The notes below the pieces were generated by a model that was not told the DNA's origin, did no database searches, and saw only the letters and a program-made list of their open reading frames with translations. Below, piece by piece: positions 44,175 through 53,689 of a stretch of DNA of 64,000 nucleotides; position 1 is the first letter of the stretch, and every line of letters starts with the position of its first letter. Both the position numbers and the translations under genes were made by a program. The stretch lies in contig NZ_CP118631.1 in the NCBI RefSeq assembly GCF_028993635.1, positions 6,572,001-6,636,000 of the forward strand. The letters are read 5' to 3'. Origin of the DNA: Mucilaginibacter sp. SJ. GTDB lineage: Bacteria; Bacteroidota; Bacteroidia; Sphingobacteriales; Sphingobacteriaceae.

Positions 44175-44552
44175 CTATACGAATAAGTTTATACCAGATG
44201 TTTATTTTTGCGGAGTCTTTGTGATGCAGAAGAAGTTTCGTCGGGAAGGCCCATTAAAACTGCAATAAGTAGTTATGTTCAAATTAACGACTGAACTGGG
44301 TTGTTCTAATCCTTTGTCTTTTAACGTAAGGCTTGTTTAAACACCTTGTTTAAAACTGAATGCCGCTGTTTAGCGTAGCACACTCAAATAATATAGGACA
44401 TAGAGATTTGACCAGCGGTAAGCACCCCTCGTTGTGCCACTACTCCAAAATACCCTTTAAATAATAAGTTTTTTATATTTTGCAATTAAAGTAATAACTT
44501 CATACTCAAATAGCTTCGGCGGTTAAAACATGTTTTTTTACCTAACTTTAGC
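44175..44552. other. 378-base gap between AraC gene and giant surface protein gene
   Basis: No gene is recognised. A 10-base direct repeat CTTGTTTAAA occurs at 44332-44341 and 44345-44354, 13 bases apart. TAACTTTA close to the start codon is only a weak -7 match. No terminator was found. Confidence 0.4.
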
Positions 44553-47500
44553 ATGCGTAAACCTTTACTTTTATTGAGTATCGTCTCTGTTCTTTTTGTT
44601 CCAACAAAGTGGGCAATTGAGCAAGTTGGCCAAATATCTCGTCATAGCCAACGCAATATGACTGTAACTTTTTTTGCCGAAAGTAATTATAGCCGGGCAA
44701 GTAATGCTACTTCTGATAATGATGCAGAAAATGGCACATTTTTACTGTCGCCGTTTACCGGGCCGAACAATAAAAAAGTTTTTCGCACCACCCTTAAAAC
44801 AGAAACTACAAGATATGTAAAAAAAGTAAAACCAACTGCCGCCGCGCCTGATATTGATGTTAACGCCGCAGTCGGTGTAATCTCAGCATGCGTTGGCTCT
44901 CCATCCGTAAGTACCCAGCAGTTTACTGTTTCGGGCAGTAACCTGACAGACAATATTACTGTTATTGCGCCTGCAGGTTTTGAGGTTTCGGTTAACCCCG
45001 CCGGCGGTTTTACCAATACGTTTTTTATCGTCGCCAAAGGCAGTTCGGTAACTTCCAGGGCTGTGTATGTTCGCGCTTCCGCTGCAGGTACGCCGGCTAA
45101 TCTGTCGGGAGTTGTAACACTGACTACTGCGGGGGGCGAAACCAAAAAAGTAGCCGTAAGAGGTGTGATATATGCGATGCCGACGGTCGATCCCATATCA
45201 GATCTGATTTTTACGAATGGTGATCTTAGTACGCCGATAAATTTTACAGGTACCGGCAACACTTTTTATTGGACAAATGATAGGCCGGGAATTGGCCTTG
45301 CCGTAAGCGGGAGCGATAACATAGCTCCTTTTACAGCGGTAAACACCGGATCGAGCCCTGTGATTGCGCATATAAGTGCCACATCCCGGAAGGCTAATAT
45401 TGCTTATGTTCCTGATTACGGCTCGAACACCGTGTTGGCAGTTAATACGGTAACCAATAAAATTATTAGTACGATACCTGTAGGTGCCAACCCGGGTTTT
45501 GTTGAGGTAAGCCCGGATGGGAAAAAAGTTTACGTCGCAAATGTTTCGGGCGCAAGTCTTTCCATTATCAATACGCAAACCAATCAGGCCAAGGATATAT
45601 CGATTTTTGACAATCCCACGGCTTTGATATTCAGCAAGGACGGAACAAGGGCTTACATTGCCGGTGAAACCGGTGAATGTACTGTGATAGATGTTGCAAA
45701 TGATGCTGTATTAACAGCGCTTACATTCCCTTCGGGCGGTGCCGGAATCGCTTTAAGCGATGATGGAAAATGGATTTATGCTACTAATACTGCTAATGAT
45801 GATATTCGGGTTTATGATACGGGTAACAACGCCGAAAGCATTAATATTCCGGCCCGGGGGGCGCACTATGCTGCTACAAGCCCGGACGGAAAGAAGATAT
45901 ACTTTACCGGAAGCTATGCTAATACAGTTTACGTGATAGATGTTGCTACCAACACCCTTTCTGCAACGATCGATCTCGCAGCCGATGCCGAAGGAATTGC
46001 CATAAGCCCTGATGGCAGCCGGATTTATGTTACCAATCAATCTGGCGGGACCGTTACAGTGATCAACGCCATCGACAACTCGGTTATGACTACATTGCCT
46101 GTCGGGAAATCTCCCAGAGGAATAGCCATTACACCCGACGGAAAATATGTTTATGTTGCCAATGCCGATTCCGGTACATTGTCGGTCATCAATACATCGG
46201 ATTATACAGTAGCTGTAACTATACCCTGCGGCATATTCCCTTATGCTATAGGTAATTTCATAACGCCCGGCGAAAATACCTGCTTAAGTAACCCAACTGA
46301 TTTTAAGATCACGGTTAACCCTTCGCCTACCGCTATTACACCTGGCGCTGTTGGTGGCCTTATCACCACTTGTATAGGTGCCCCGTCAACAAGTTTTCAG
46401 CAATTTACTGTATCAGGTAATAATTTATCAGGTAACATAAAAGCTACATCTCCGGCAGGGTTAGAGATCTCGTTCAGCAAAACTACTGGTTTTGCCGATG
46501 TTTTAGATATCACACCAACCGGTGGAGCTGTAACCAATAAAGTAATTTACGTTCGCGCTAAAGCATCGGGTACTCCGGCTAACCTTTCAGGTAATGTAGT
46601 TTTAAGCACCGCCGGCGCGGCAAGTAAGACCGTGGCAGTAAAAGGTGTGGTCAACGACTTGCCCACCGCAGATGCTGCCGACAACCCCGTGTATAATAAC
46701 GGTGAGATAACAGCCGATATTAAATTTACCGGCACCGCTAACACCTACACCTGGACCAATGATAACCCCTCCATCGGGCTCGCCGCGAGTGGCACCGGCG
46801 ATATTCCATCCTTTACCGCAGTAAATACGGGTGTCCCACCGGTGAAGGCCAATATAACGGTTACACCTTCGTCTGATGGATATTTATATCTTACCGGAGT
46901 TAATAATATGATCCTGGTTAATGCTGATAATAATAAACAAACAGGAACTATAAATACCGGAGGGCAATCCGTTGGTGTAGCTGTAAGCGCCGATGGTACC
47001 CTGGTTGCTGTTACTGATATCGCAGCGAATGCAGTTAAATTTATTAATACAACTACCCATAAGGTAGTATCAACTGTTAATAATATTTCGGTTCCCATAG
47101 GGATCTGTTTTAGCCCGGATGGAAAAAAGGTGTATGTAGTCAACGAAAACGCTTTTACTGTTACTGTTATCGACGTAGCTACGGCCACGGCCGAGCCGCC
47201 TTTTTATGTAGGGTGGGGTCCTTATGGAATAGCAGCGAGCCCCGATGGTTTGGCTGTTTACGTGGGATGTACAGGGGAAAATGCGGTAATTGCCGTTGAT
47301 GCCAAAACTCATCAAATAACACCCATCAAGGTGAATTTTGGTCCTACTGGTGTTGCGGTGAGCCCGGATAATAGCCGTGTATATGCTACCAGTGCGCAAT
47401 ACAACGGTTTGCTTAAAGTGATAGATGTGAAATCAAAGTTGGTAATAGCCAATATCCCAATCGGTGACGTATCCACCGGCGTTTGCGTTAGTCCGGATGG

Positions 47501-50500
47501 TAAAAGGGTGTATATTTCCAATATGCTTAGCAACAACGTAATGGTGATAGATGCTGAAATCAATAAAGTGATAGCTACGATACCTGTGGGCAACCGCCCT
47601 TCTGGTGTATCCATAACTCCCGACGGGAAGTATGTATATGTGGCTAATGAAGGCTCGAACAATGTAAGTGTTATCAGCACCGCTACTAATTCAGTAAGCA
47701 ACATCAGCGTTACAGGGCAGTTAACTAAAAGTTTTGGAAACTTTTTTGTACCCGGCACAGGATGTACCGGTACGCCGGCTAAATTTACTATAACGGTAAA
47801 CGGGGTTTCGGTTATTACAGCCAGCGGTGTAACGGGCACCATCTCAGCATGCATCGGTTCATCATCAACAAATACACAACATTTCAACGTCTCCGGCAGT
47901 AACCTATCAGACGATATCACGGTTACTGCCCCTGCTAAATTCGAAGTATCACTTAGCGAAAACACCGGCTTTGCAAGTTCTGTAATTATCGCGCAAACCG
48001 GTGGTACGGTAGCCGGTCAGGTAGTTTATGTCCGTTCGGCAGCATCAGCTACTGCGGGTAATATTTTGGGCGATGTGGTACTCAGTTCCGCTGGGCTAAC
48101 GGATAAAAAAGTTACCGTGAGCGGGTTAATTCATGCCTTGCCCGTCGCTAATCAAATAGGCGATCAAAATTTTGACAACGGCGCAACTACTACTGCTGTA
48201 CATTTTACAGGTACGGCAACTACCTACATATGGACAAGTGATAATCCTTCTATCGGTTTGCCCGCCGGCGGAAGCGGCGATATGCCTTCGTTTACACCCG
48301 TTAATAATAGTCAGGCTGTAGTTACCGCAACTATAACCGTGGCACCTTCGGATGCTTCATGTGAGGGTAATTCCATGACCTTCAAAATCAATGTCAATCC
48401 AACTATTCCGACTTTAACAAGCAGCCCTGTAACCGGTAATATTACCGCTTGTCAGGGTTCGCCATCAACCAGTCCAAATATCCAGCATTTTACTGTTGCA
48501 GGTACTAACCTAACCGGCGACGTTCAAATAACAGCGCCTGCAAATTTTGAAGTATCGTTTAATCTAAACACTGGATATGCCGGCACATTAACACTTACGC
48601 AAATCGCGGGAAAAGTTAACAGTACTGACATTTACATTAGATCAACTGCCACAGCGCCCGTGGGCTATATTTCGGGTGACATCATGTTATTATCTGCCGG
48701 GATCGCTAATCAAAATATCCCTGTAAGCGGCGTGGTAGAAGCCCAGCCGTTCGTCGACGCGCTGTCTACCCAAACTTTTACCGATGGAGATAACACAACG
48801 CTAATACATTTTACGGGCAACGCTGCAACATACGCATGGACAAATGACAATTCCGCTATTGGCCTGCCTTCTGCTGGCAGCGGCGATATACCGTCGTTTG
48901 TCGCTGTCAATAACGGATTAACTGTACTTACAGCTACTGTTACCGTTATACCATCAAGTACATCATGCACCGGCAATTCCATTACCTTCAAAATTAACGT
49001 CAATCCAACCATCCCGGCATTAACAAGCAGCTCTGTAACCGGCACCATCACAGCATGCCAGGGATTGCCGTCAGCCAGTCCAAATATTCAGCAGTTTACT
49101 GTTGCAGGGACTAACCTGAGCGGCGATGTTCAAATAAAAGCGACTGGAAACTTTGAAGTGTCATTCAATCCCCAAGCAGGATATGCCAGCACATTGATCC
49201 TTACACAAACCTCCGGTGGGGTTAATAATACTAATATTTATGTCAGATCAGCCTCCACAGCTCCCGTGGGGCATATTTTAGGTGATATTATATTATCCTC
49301 TGCGGAGGTTACGGATCAAAAGGTACCCGTCGGCGGCGAGGTAACCGCCCTGCCCACCGTCAACGCGCTATCCTCCCGAACTTTTGATAACGGGGTCACT
49401 ACTATACCCATAAACTTCACTGGTACAGCAAACACCTATATGTGGACAAACGATAATCCAGCTATTGGGTTACCTTCCGGAGGAAGCGGCGATATACCAT
49501 CGTTTACAGCTATCAATAACGGACAAACTGCACTTGCCGCAACCATAACCGTTGTGCCATCGGATGTAACATGCGTCGGTAATTCCATCACTTTTAAAAT
49601 TTATATTAACCCAACCCCGCCTTCTTTAACGGTAGGGGCGACAAGTGGTAGTATAACAGCATGTCTGGGTGTATCATCTGTCAGCCCGGATATTCAGCAG
49701 TTTTCAGTGACCGGCAGCGGTCTTGCAAGCTCAGTTCAGATAACAGCACCTGCAAATTTTGAAATCTCGGTTAGCCAGAGCGTAGGGTATACCAATACGC
49801 TTACGCTTGCTCAAACAGCAGGAAAAGTAAACAGTACCAACATTTACGTCCGTTCGTCGGCTTCGGCTCCGGTAGGTAATAATTCGGGGAGTGTTACGAT
49901 ATCATCGGCAGGGGCGCCCGGTAAAACAGTTAATGTATCTGGCACAATTAAGGCGTTGCCAACAGTCAATCCGGTATTACCTTTAATCTTCAACAACGGC
50001 TCGGTTACAACAGCTATAAACTTTGATGGCCCGGCTACTGCTCTTTATACATGGACCAATGACACGCCGGGCATAGGCTTACAAGCCGGTGGCACAGGTG
50101 ATATACCACCTTTCACGGCCATCAACAATACAACAAATCCAATTACGGCTACTATAACAGTGGTGCCATCAAACGGTTCATGTACCGGAAGCCCGGTTGT
50201 TCTTAAAATTACTGTTAATCCTACCCTGGTGCCGGTTATTACATTTACAGGCAACCTGTCGCCTCTTAATACCACTTATGGTTCAGCATCTGCTTCAGGC
50301 AGTTTCAGTATATTGGGGAATAATCTTTTATCGGGTGTAATAATTACTCCACCGGCAGGTTTTGAAGTGAGTGCCGATGGCGTCAATTTTCAAAATACGG
50401 TTACTATAGGTGGTTCCGGTACACTTACCGCTACCCCCGTTTATATCAGACTGGCGAAAACCACTTTCGCCGGCAATTATGCGGGGAATATCGCACTAAA

Positions 50501-51065
50501 TACCAGTGGTGCGGTGAACAATTTGTCCATGCCAAACAGTATTGTTACCCCAGCCCCAATAATCGTTACTGCAGATAACAAAACCCGCGCTTTACATTCG
50601 GAAAATCCTTTGCTCACTATCACGTACAATGGTTTTGTAAATAACGAAAATGAATCGAATCTTGTGAAGAAACCAGAGGTAGGGACAATGGCGACGCCGG
50701 CATCGGTCGCTGGGGAATACGCCATTTCCTTTACAGGTGGCGCGGAATCGCCTAATTATAGTTTTACCTATATCACGGGAATACTCACCATAACACCGTC
50801 AGGAGTGATTGTCTTTAATACCTTTACACCCAATGGCGATGGCATGAATGATACATGGGCAATAAAGTATATTGAATATTATCCAAATTGTACCGTGAAC
50901 GTATTCAACCGCTGGGGAGCAAAGGTGTTTTCGTCCAGGGGGTATGGCCAACAGTGGGATGGCCGGTTAAGCGGGAATCCAGTACCTACGGGTACCTACT
51001 ATTATGTTATCAATCTGAAAGACGGCTCGCCACCCAAATCTGGCTGGATAGCTATTGCCAGATGA
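44553..51065 (+). CDS. Giant repeat surface protein with two YVTN beta-propellers and T9SS type B sorting domain
   Basis: 2,170 residues. After a signal-like N-terminus, six copies of a roughly 200-residue pair follow (starts near residues 109, 601, 1097, 1297, 1498 and 1698). Each pair is a beta-sandwich unit (ITACxGSPS...QQFTVSGxNL ... YVRSxAxAPxGxxSGxVxLSSAG) and a PKD-like unit (FTGTANTYxWTNDNPxIGL ... GDIPSFTAVN ... CxGNSxTFKINVNP). A lone, divergent sandwich unit lies near 1896, an MBG-like domain near 2000, and the CHU_C gliding-motility C-terminal domain from about 2085 (FNTFTPNGDGMNDTW). In pairs 1 and 2 a seven-bladed YVTN propeller is inserted. It is probably secreted by the type IX system and surface-attached, with an adhesive or binding role. 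Confidence 0.88.
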   Translation: MRKPLLLLSIVSVLFVPTKWAIEQVGQISRHSQRNMTVTFFAESNYSRASNATSDNDAENGTFLLSPFTGPNNKKVFRTTLKTETTRYVKKVKPTAAAPDIDVNAAVGVISACVGSPSVSTQQFTVSGSNLTDNITVIAPAGFEVSVNPAGGFTNTFFIVAKGSSVTSRAVYVRASAAGTPANLSGVVTLTTAGGETKKVAVRGVIYAMPTVDPISDLIFTNGDLSTPINFTGTGNTFYWTNDRPGIGLAVSGSDNIAPFTAVNTGSSPVIAHISATSRKANIAYVPDYGSNTVLAVNTVTNKIISTIPVGANPGFVEVSPDGKKVYVANVSGASLSIINTQTNQAKDISIFDNPTALIFSKDGTRAYIAGETGECTVIDVANDAVLTALTFPSGGAGIALSDDGKWIYATNTANDDIRVYDTGNNAESINIPARGAHYAATSPDGKKIYFTGSYANTVYVIDVATNTLSATIDLAADAEGIAISPDGSRIYVTNQSGGTVTVINAIDNSVMTTLPVGKSPRGIAITPDGKYVYVANADSGTLSVINTSDYTVAVTIPCGIFPYAIGNFITPGENTCLSNPTDFKITVNPSPTAITPGAVGGLITTCIGAPSTSFQQFTVSGNNLSGNIKATSPAGLEISFSKTTGFADVLDITPTGGAVTNKVIYVRAKASGTPANLSGNVVLSTAGAASKTVAVKGVVNDLPTADAADNPVYNNGEITADIKFTGTANTYTWTNDNPSIGLAASGTGDIPSFTAVNTGVPPVKANITVTPSSDGYLYLTGVNNMILVNADNNKQTGTINTGGQSVGVAVSADGTLVAVTDIAANAVKFINTTTHKVVSTVNNISVPIGICFSPDGKKVYVVNENAFTVTVIDVATATAEPPFYVGWGPYGIAASPDGLAVYVGCTGENAVIAVDAKTHQITPIKVNFGPTGVAVSPDNSRVYATSAQYNGLLKVIDVKSKLVIANIPIGDVSTGVCVSPDGKRVYISNMLSNNVMVIDAEINKVIATIPVGNRPSGVSITPDGKYVYVANEGSNNVSVISTATNSVSNISVTGQLTKSFGNFFVPGTGCTGTPAKFTITVNGVSVITASGVTGTISACIGSSSTNTQHFNVSGSNLSDDITVTAPAKFEVSLSENTGFASSVIIAQTGGTVAGQVVYVRSAASATAGNILGDVVLSSAGLTDKKVTVSGLIHALPVANQIGDQNFDNGATTTAVHFTGTATTYIWTSDNPSIGLPAGGSGDMPSFTPVNNSQAVVTATITVAPSDASCEGNSMTFKINVNPTIPTLTSSPVTGNITACQGSPSTSPNIQHFTVAGTNLTGDVQITAPANFEVSFNLNTGYAGTLTLTQIAGKVNSTDIYIRSTATAPVGYISGDIMLLSAGIANQNIPVSGVVEAQPFVDALSTQTFTDGDNTTLIHFTGNAATYAWTNDNSAIGLPSAGSGDIPSFVAVNNGLTVLTATVTVIPSSTSCTGNSITFKINVNPTIPALTSSSVTGTITACQGLPSASPNIQQFTVAGTNLSGDVQIKATGNFEVSFNPQAGYASTLILTQTSGGVNNTNIYVRSASTAPVGHILGDIILSSAEVTDQKVPVGGEVTALPTVNALSSRTFDNGVTTIPINFTGTANTYMWTNDNPAIGLPSGGSGDIPSFTAINNGQTALAATITVVPSDVTCVGNSITFKIYINPTPPSLTVGATSGSITACLGVSSVSPDIQQFSVTGSGLASSVQITAPANFEISVSQSVGYTNTLTLAQTAGKVNSTNIYVRSSASAPVGNNSGSVTISSAGAPGKTVNVSGTIKALPTVNPVLPLIFNNGSVTTAINFDGPATALYTWTNDTPGIGLQAGGTGDIPPFTAINNTTNPITATITVVPSNGSCTGSPVVLKITVNPTLVPVITFTGNLSPLNTTYGSASASGSFSILGNNLLSGVIITPPAGFEVSADGVNFQNTVTIGGSGTLTATPVYIRLAKTTFAGNYAGNIALNTSGAVNNLSMPNSIVTPAPIIVTADNKTRALHSENPLLTITYNGFVNNENESNLVKKPEVGTMATPASVAGEYAISFTGGAESPNYSFTYITGILTITPSGVIVFNTFTPNGDGMNDTWAIKYIEYYPNCTVNVFNRWGAKVFSSRGYGQQWDGRLSGNPVPTGTYYYVINLKDGSPPKSGWIAIAR
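45397..46255 (+). repeat. YVTN beta-propeller 1 inside the giant protein (7 blades)
   Basis: Seven blades, each with a SPDGKKVYVAN-type strand: YVPDYG, VYVANVS, AYIAGET, IYATNTA, IYFTGSY, IYVTNQS and VYVANAD. The block is inserted in PKD-like unit 1, between HISATS and CLSNPTDFKITVNP. Confidence 0.8.
46878..47745 (+). repeat. YVTN beta-propeller 2 inside the giant protein (7 blades)
   Basis: Seven blades: LYLTGVN, VAVTDIA, VYVVNEN, VYVGCTG, VYATSAQ, VYISNML and VYVANEG. The block is inserted at the equivalent site of PKD-like unit 2, between ANITVTPS and CTGTPAKFTITVN. Confidence 0.8.
48420..50230 (+). repeat. Three uninterrupted sandwich/PKD repeat units
   Basis: Repeat pairs 4, 5 and 6 start near 48443, 49046 and 49648, a period of about 602 bases. 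Pairs 4 and 5 share long identical peptides (ITFKINVNPTIP, SPNIQ, AGTNL), indicating recent duplication relative to pair 1. Confidence 0.8.
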
Positions 51066-51451
51066 AATCCGGTTGACGGAACTCGTTTTCCATTTTGAGC
51101 CCGATGACAACATGGAAGAGATTGACGAGCGTTGTTTTTAAGCCGGGTAATTATAAATAGGTCTTAATGTTACCGGTGATCACCTAAGTATATTACTATC
51201 GACAACAGCTATAAAACCGGTTTACAAATGGTGTAAACGCTATGTGCAGTCATATACAATTTAGTACCATTATTTCACTCTTGTTGTTTCTTTAAAAACA
51301 TACCTATAATTTGGTTCTGTAATCTAAATATCAGTCACTTTTAATATCGGCATCGATAAAGGGTTAGTACGTATTAATCCGCTCTGTTACTTGCCGCATA
51401 CCTGGCTGATATAACCGATTTTAATTAAGTGAAATAAATTTTAAACCAATT
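51066..51451. other. 386-base gap with a possible short gene remnant
   Basis: No intact gene is seen. Bases 51061-51141 read as a natural-looking peptide tail (LTELVFHFEPDDNMEEIDER) ending in TAA, which may be a vestige. No promoter or terminator is convincing. Confidence 0.35.
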
Positions 51452-51880
51452 ATGATTGAACAGGGCTCTTACCTAAAATCGAAAATTTATGATTTAATGA
51501 ACCTGATGATTAACGATGAAAGCGGGTTGTTTGAGGTAGTTGATTTGGATGGTTACATTGATAAGCTTATTGAAAAAGCATGTATCATAACTATTATGGC
51601 ACAGGATGCTTTACAGGGTTTTTTGGCCTATTATGCCAACGACTATGAAAATAAAGTTGGGTTTATCTCCATGCTGATCATTGATCCTTCAACAAAACGG
51701 ATGGGGTATGGCCGAAGGCTTGTTGAATTTGCATTAAAAGATTTAACAATGAAGGGATTTAAAAAGTGCCGCACCGAAGTAAATACAGAAAACATAAAAG
51801 CTATAAATATTTGTAAAAGGTTAGGCTTTACTTATGTGGGCAGCAATAATATATACATGGTGTTTGAAAAACAACTATAG
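51452..51880 (+). CDS. GNAT family N-acetyltransferase
   Basis: 142 residues with the GNAT fold. The acetyl-CoA pyrophosphate loop is RMGYGRRLVEFAL (Q/RxxGxG/A type), preceded by the strand ISMLIIDPST and followed by CRTEVNTENIKAINICKRLGF. The N-terminal half resembles sugar-linked acetyltransferases (WecD/FdtC-like), but the acceptor is unknown. A single gene, convergent with PUL 2. Confidence 0.86.
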   Translation: MIEQGSYLKSKIYDLMNLMINDESGLFEVVDLDGYIDKLIEKACIITIMAQDALQGFLAYYANDYENKVGFISMLIIDPSTKRMGYGRRLVEFALKDLTMKGFKKCRTEVNTENIKAINICKRLGFTYVGSNNIYMVFEKQL

Positions 51881-51932
51881 TACCATTCAAATAAACCTGT
51901 TCTATTTGAATTGAAAATTCAGTTGTTCTTTC
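51866..51932. terminator. Bidirectional terminator-like dyad between GNAT and PUL 2
   Basis: The inner stem ATTCAAATA/TATTTGAAT has a 9-base loop. The outer mirrored arms AAACAACT and AGTTGTTCTTTC overlap both gene ends. It lies between convergent genes and is A/T-rich; strength is moderate. Confidence 0.5.
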
Positions 51933-53544
51933 ATTTCGAAGCGTTTTTCAAAACGTAGAAAAGTGGCTCGCTGATATTGTATTTGAACGGGCCGAAATCA
52001 AAATAGGCATTTCCGATCAGCAGATCGGGCTTTCCATCTGCGTTTATATCACCGGCATCAAGAGTTACCGCGCGTTCAAACTTTGTATGGGCAGGAAAGG
52101 CATATGGTACAAAGTTTAAGCTGCCGGTGTTCTTTAGATATACAAAACCTTCTTCGGGTTGCTTTGCGTCGGTAAAAAGACTGATGGTTGCAAGATCAAT
52201 ATTCCCGTCACCATCAAAATCTTTAGCGATAGCTTTATAGCAGCCGTTTATAGGGTAAAAATATCGCTGTTTGTAATTGTCTTTTCCATCGTTTAAAAAA
52301 ATGTAAACTCCGTGGTAAGGCTTTAATACCAATGTCGCATTTCCATTATCGCCGCAGGTGTAAACGATATCTTTATACCCGTCATGGTTCATGTCAACCA
52401 TTTCAAAATAGGAAGACCCATAAATCGGCGGGAACCTTAAAATTTCCTTTGAATCAAATTTGCCGCTCCCTTTGTTTTCGAAATAGAAAATCCCTTCTTC
52501 GCCCTGTGCAAAAAGCACGTACAGGCCGGGTAATTTTTTATCCTTATAATCAATATATGCTTTTATGGCTCCGGGTAAATTACTTATTACATGCTTGGTA
52601 AAAGCGCCGGTACCCAAATTTTCCATCCAACAAAGCTCGCCCGTTATACTCCCAAATTCACAAATAACATAGTCGGTTTTGTTGTCGTTATTTAAATCGG
52701 CCGCCAGTATTTGAACCGGGCGCCCAAGCTTATTGAATATAGGCTGAGATGCTAATTGCATTTTGCCTTCGGCGGAAATGGTTAATGGGGTTATAGCCCC
52801 CAGTTTATCACTGTTGGCACCTAATTCATTACCTATGGTGCAGATCATGGTATTGCCATGATCAAAAAGTAAATCTACCACAGGCCCCGTTGTGGACACC
52901 GAATCGATGACGTTTAATTGGGCTGATAAAAGATAAAGTTTTTTTGTTTGCCCGTTAGCGATAAAGATCCGGGCGGGTTTAACGCTATTGTCAATTTTTA
53001 CATAGCAGCCCAGTACCTGCTTCCCGTCAAATGATTGAATCGGTTTTTGAATGTTAAAAAATGGGAGCTCCCGTTTAATGGCTACCGGCCTGTTTTGTGC
53101 AGGTAAGGCGATAGGGGAAGTGTTCATGTAATAATCGATAATATCCTGCCATTGCTCCTCATTTAATACAGGTTTGTCGGGCACTATCAAATCATCGCCT
53201 TTGATTGTCCCTATGTATGACTCACCTCTGTGGGCTTTAATGCCCATACGTAAACCCATTTGTGGGAATACATTTTTCCATTTAAACCTGTTAAGCAAGG
53301 CTGGGTCGGGCAGCATATGGCACGAACGGCAGTATTGTTGTGATAGTATCTTACCCCTGGCAATGCTTTGAAGGGTTGCCATCGGGTAATCAGTACGTAG
53401 ATCTGTACCGGCATTATCCTGTTTGTTTTCAGAGAAATGCCATATTGAATAAACTACCAAAACGGTTATGACCAAAACAATCGAACCAACAATTACAACT
53501 TTGCGATTTTTTGCAGGACGGTGACTATCAGGTTTATTATTCAT
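51931..53544 (-). CDS. Membrane-anchored CxxCH (c-type haem) and FG-GAP repeat protein
   Basis: 537 residues. One N-terminal transmembrane anchor (VVIVGSIVLVITVLVVYSIW) is followed by a small cytochrome-c-like segment with one haem motif CRSCH near residue 72 (GKILSQQYCRSCHMLPDP). FG-GAP/VCBS-type blades follow, with calcium-binding DxNxDxxxD loops: DLNNDNKTDYV, DMNHDGYKDIV, DFDGDGNIDLA and DINADGKPDLL. The beta-propeller probably faces the periplasm or surface. It is the last gene of PUL 2, 145 bases after susD. Haem attachment is predicted from the motif only. Confidence 0.85.
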   Translation of the reverse strand: MNNKPDSHRPAKNRKVVIVGSIVLVITVLVVYSIWHFSENKQDNAGTDLRTDYPMATLQSIARGKILSQQYCRSCHMLPDPALLNRFKWKNVFPQMGLRMGIKAHRGESYIGTIKGDDLIVPDKPVLNEEQWQDIIDYYMNTSPIALPAQNRPVAIKRELPFFNIQKPIQSFDGKQVLGCYVKIDNSVKPARIFIANGQTKKLYLLSAQLNVIDSVSTTGPVVDLLFDHGNTMICTIGNELGANSDKLGAITPLTISAEGKMQLASQPIFNKLGRPVQILAADLNNDNKTDYVICEFGSITGELCWMENLGTGAFTKHVISNLPGAIKAYIDYKDKKLPGLYVLFAQGEEGIFYFENKGSGKFDSKEILRFPPIYGSSYFEMVDMNHDGYKDIVYTCGDNGNATLVLKPYHGVYIFLNDGKDNYKQRYFYPINGCYKAIAKDFDGDGNIDLATISLFTDAKQPEEGFVYLKNTGSLNFVPYAFPAHTKFERAVTLDAGDINADGKPDLLIGNAYFDFGPFKYNISEPLFYVLKNASK

Positions 53545-53689
53545 GAATATTTTAGAAGGCGGTTAATATACAAAAGCTAAAAGCAGAATGCGCAAAGCTT
53601 AAAGCTAAAAAAATTATCGGTGAGGGTTGTTTTAAATACATAACCCCGGACATTTGCCCGGGGTTATGTAAAATCAAGGTGTTATTTTT

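Noticed and set aside
44687..47965. Long antisense open frames opposite the giant repeat gene
   Set aside because: They are rich in Val, Thr, Pro and Leu and recur at the repeat period, so they are shadows of the sense codon pattern with no domain of their own.
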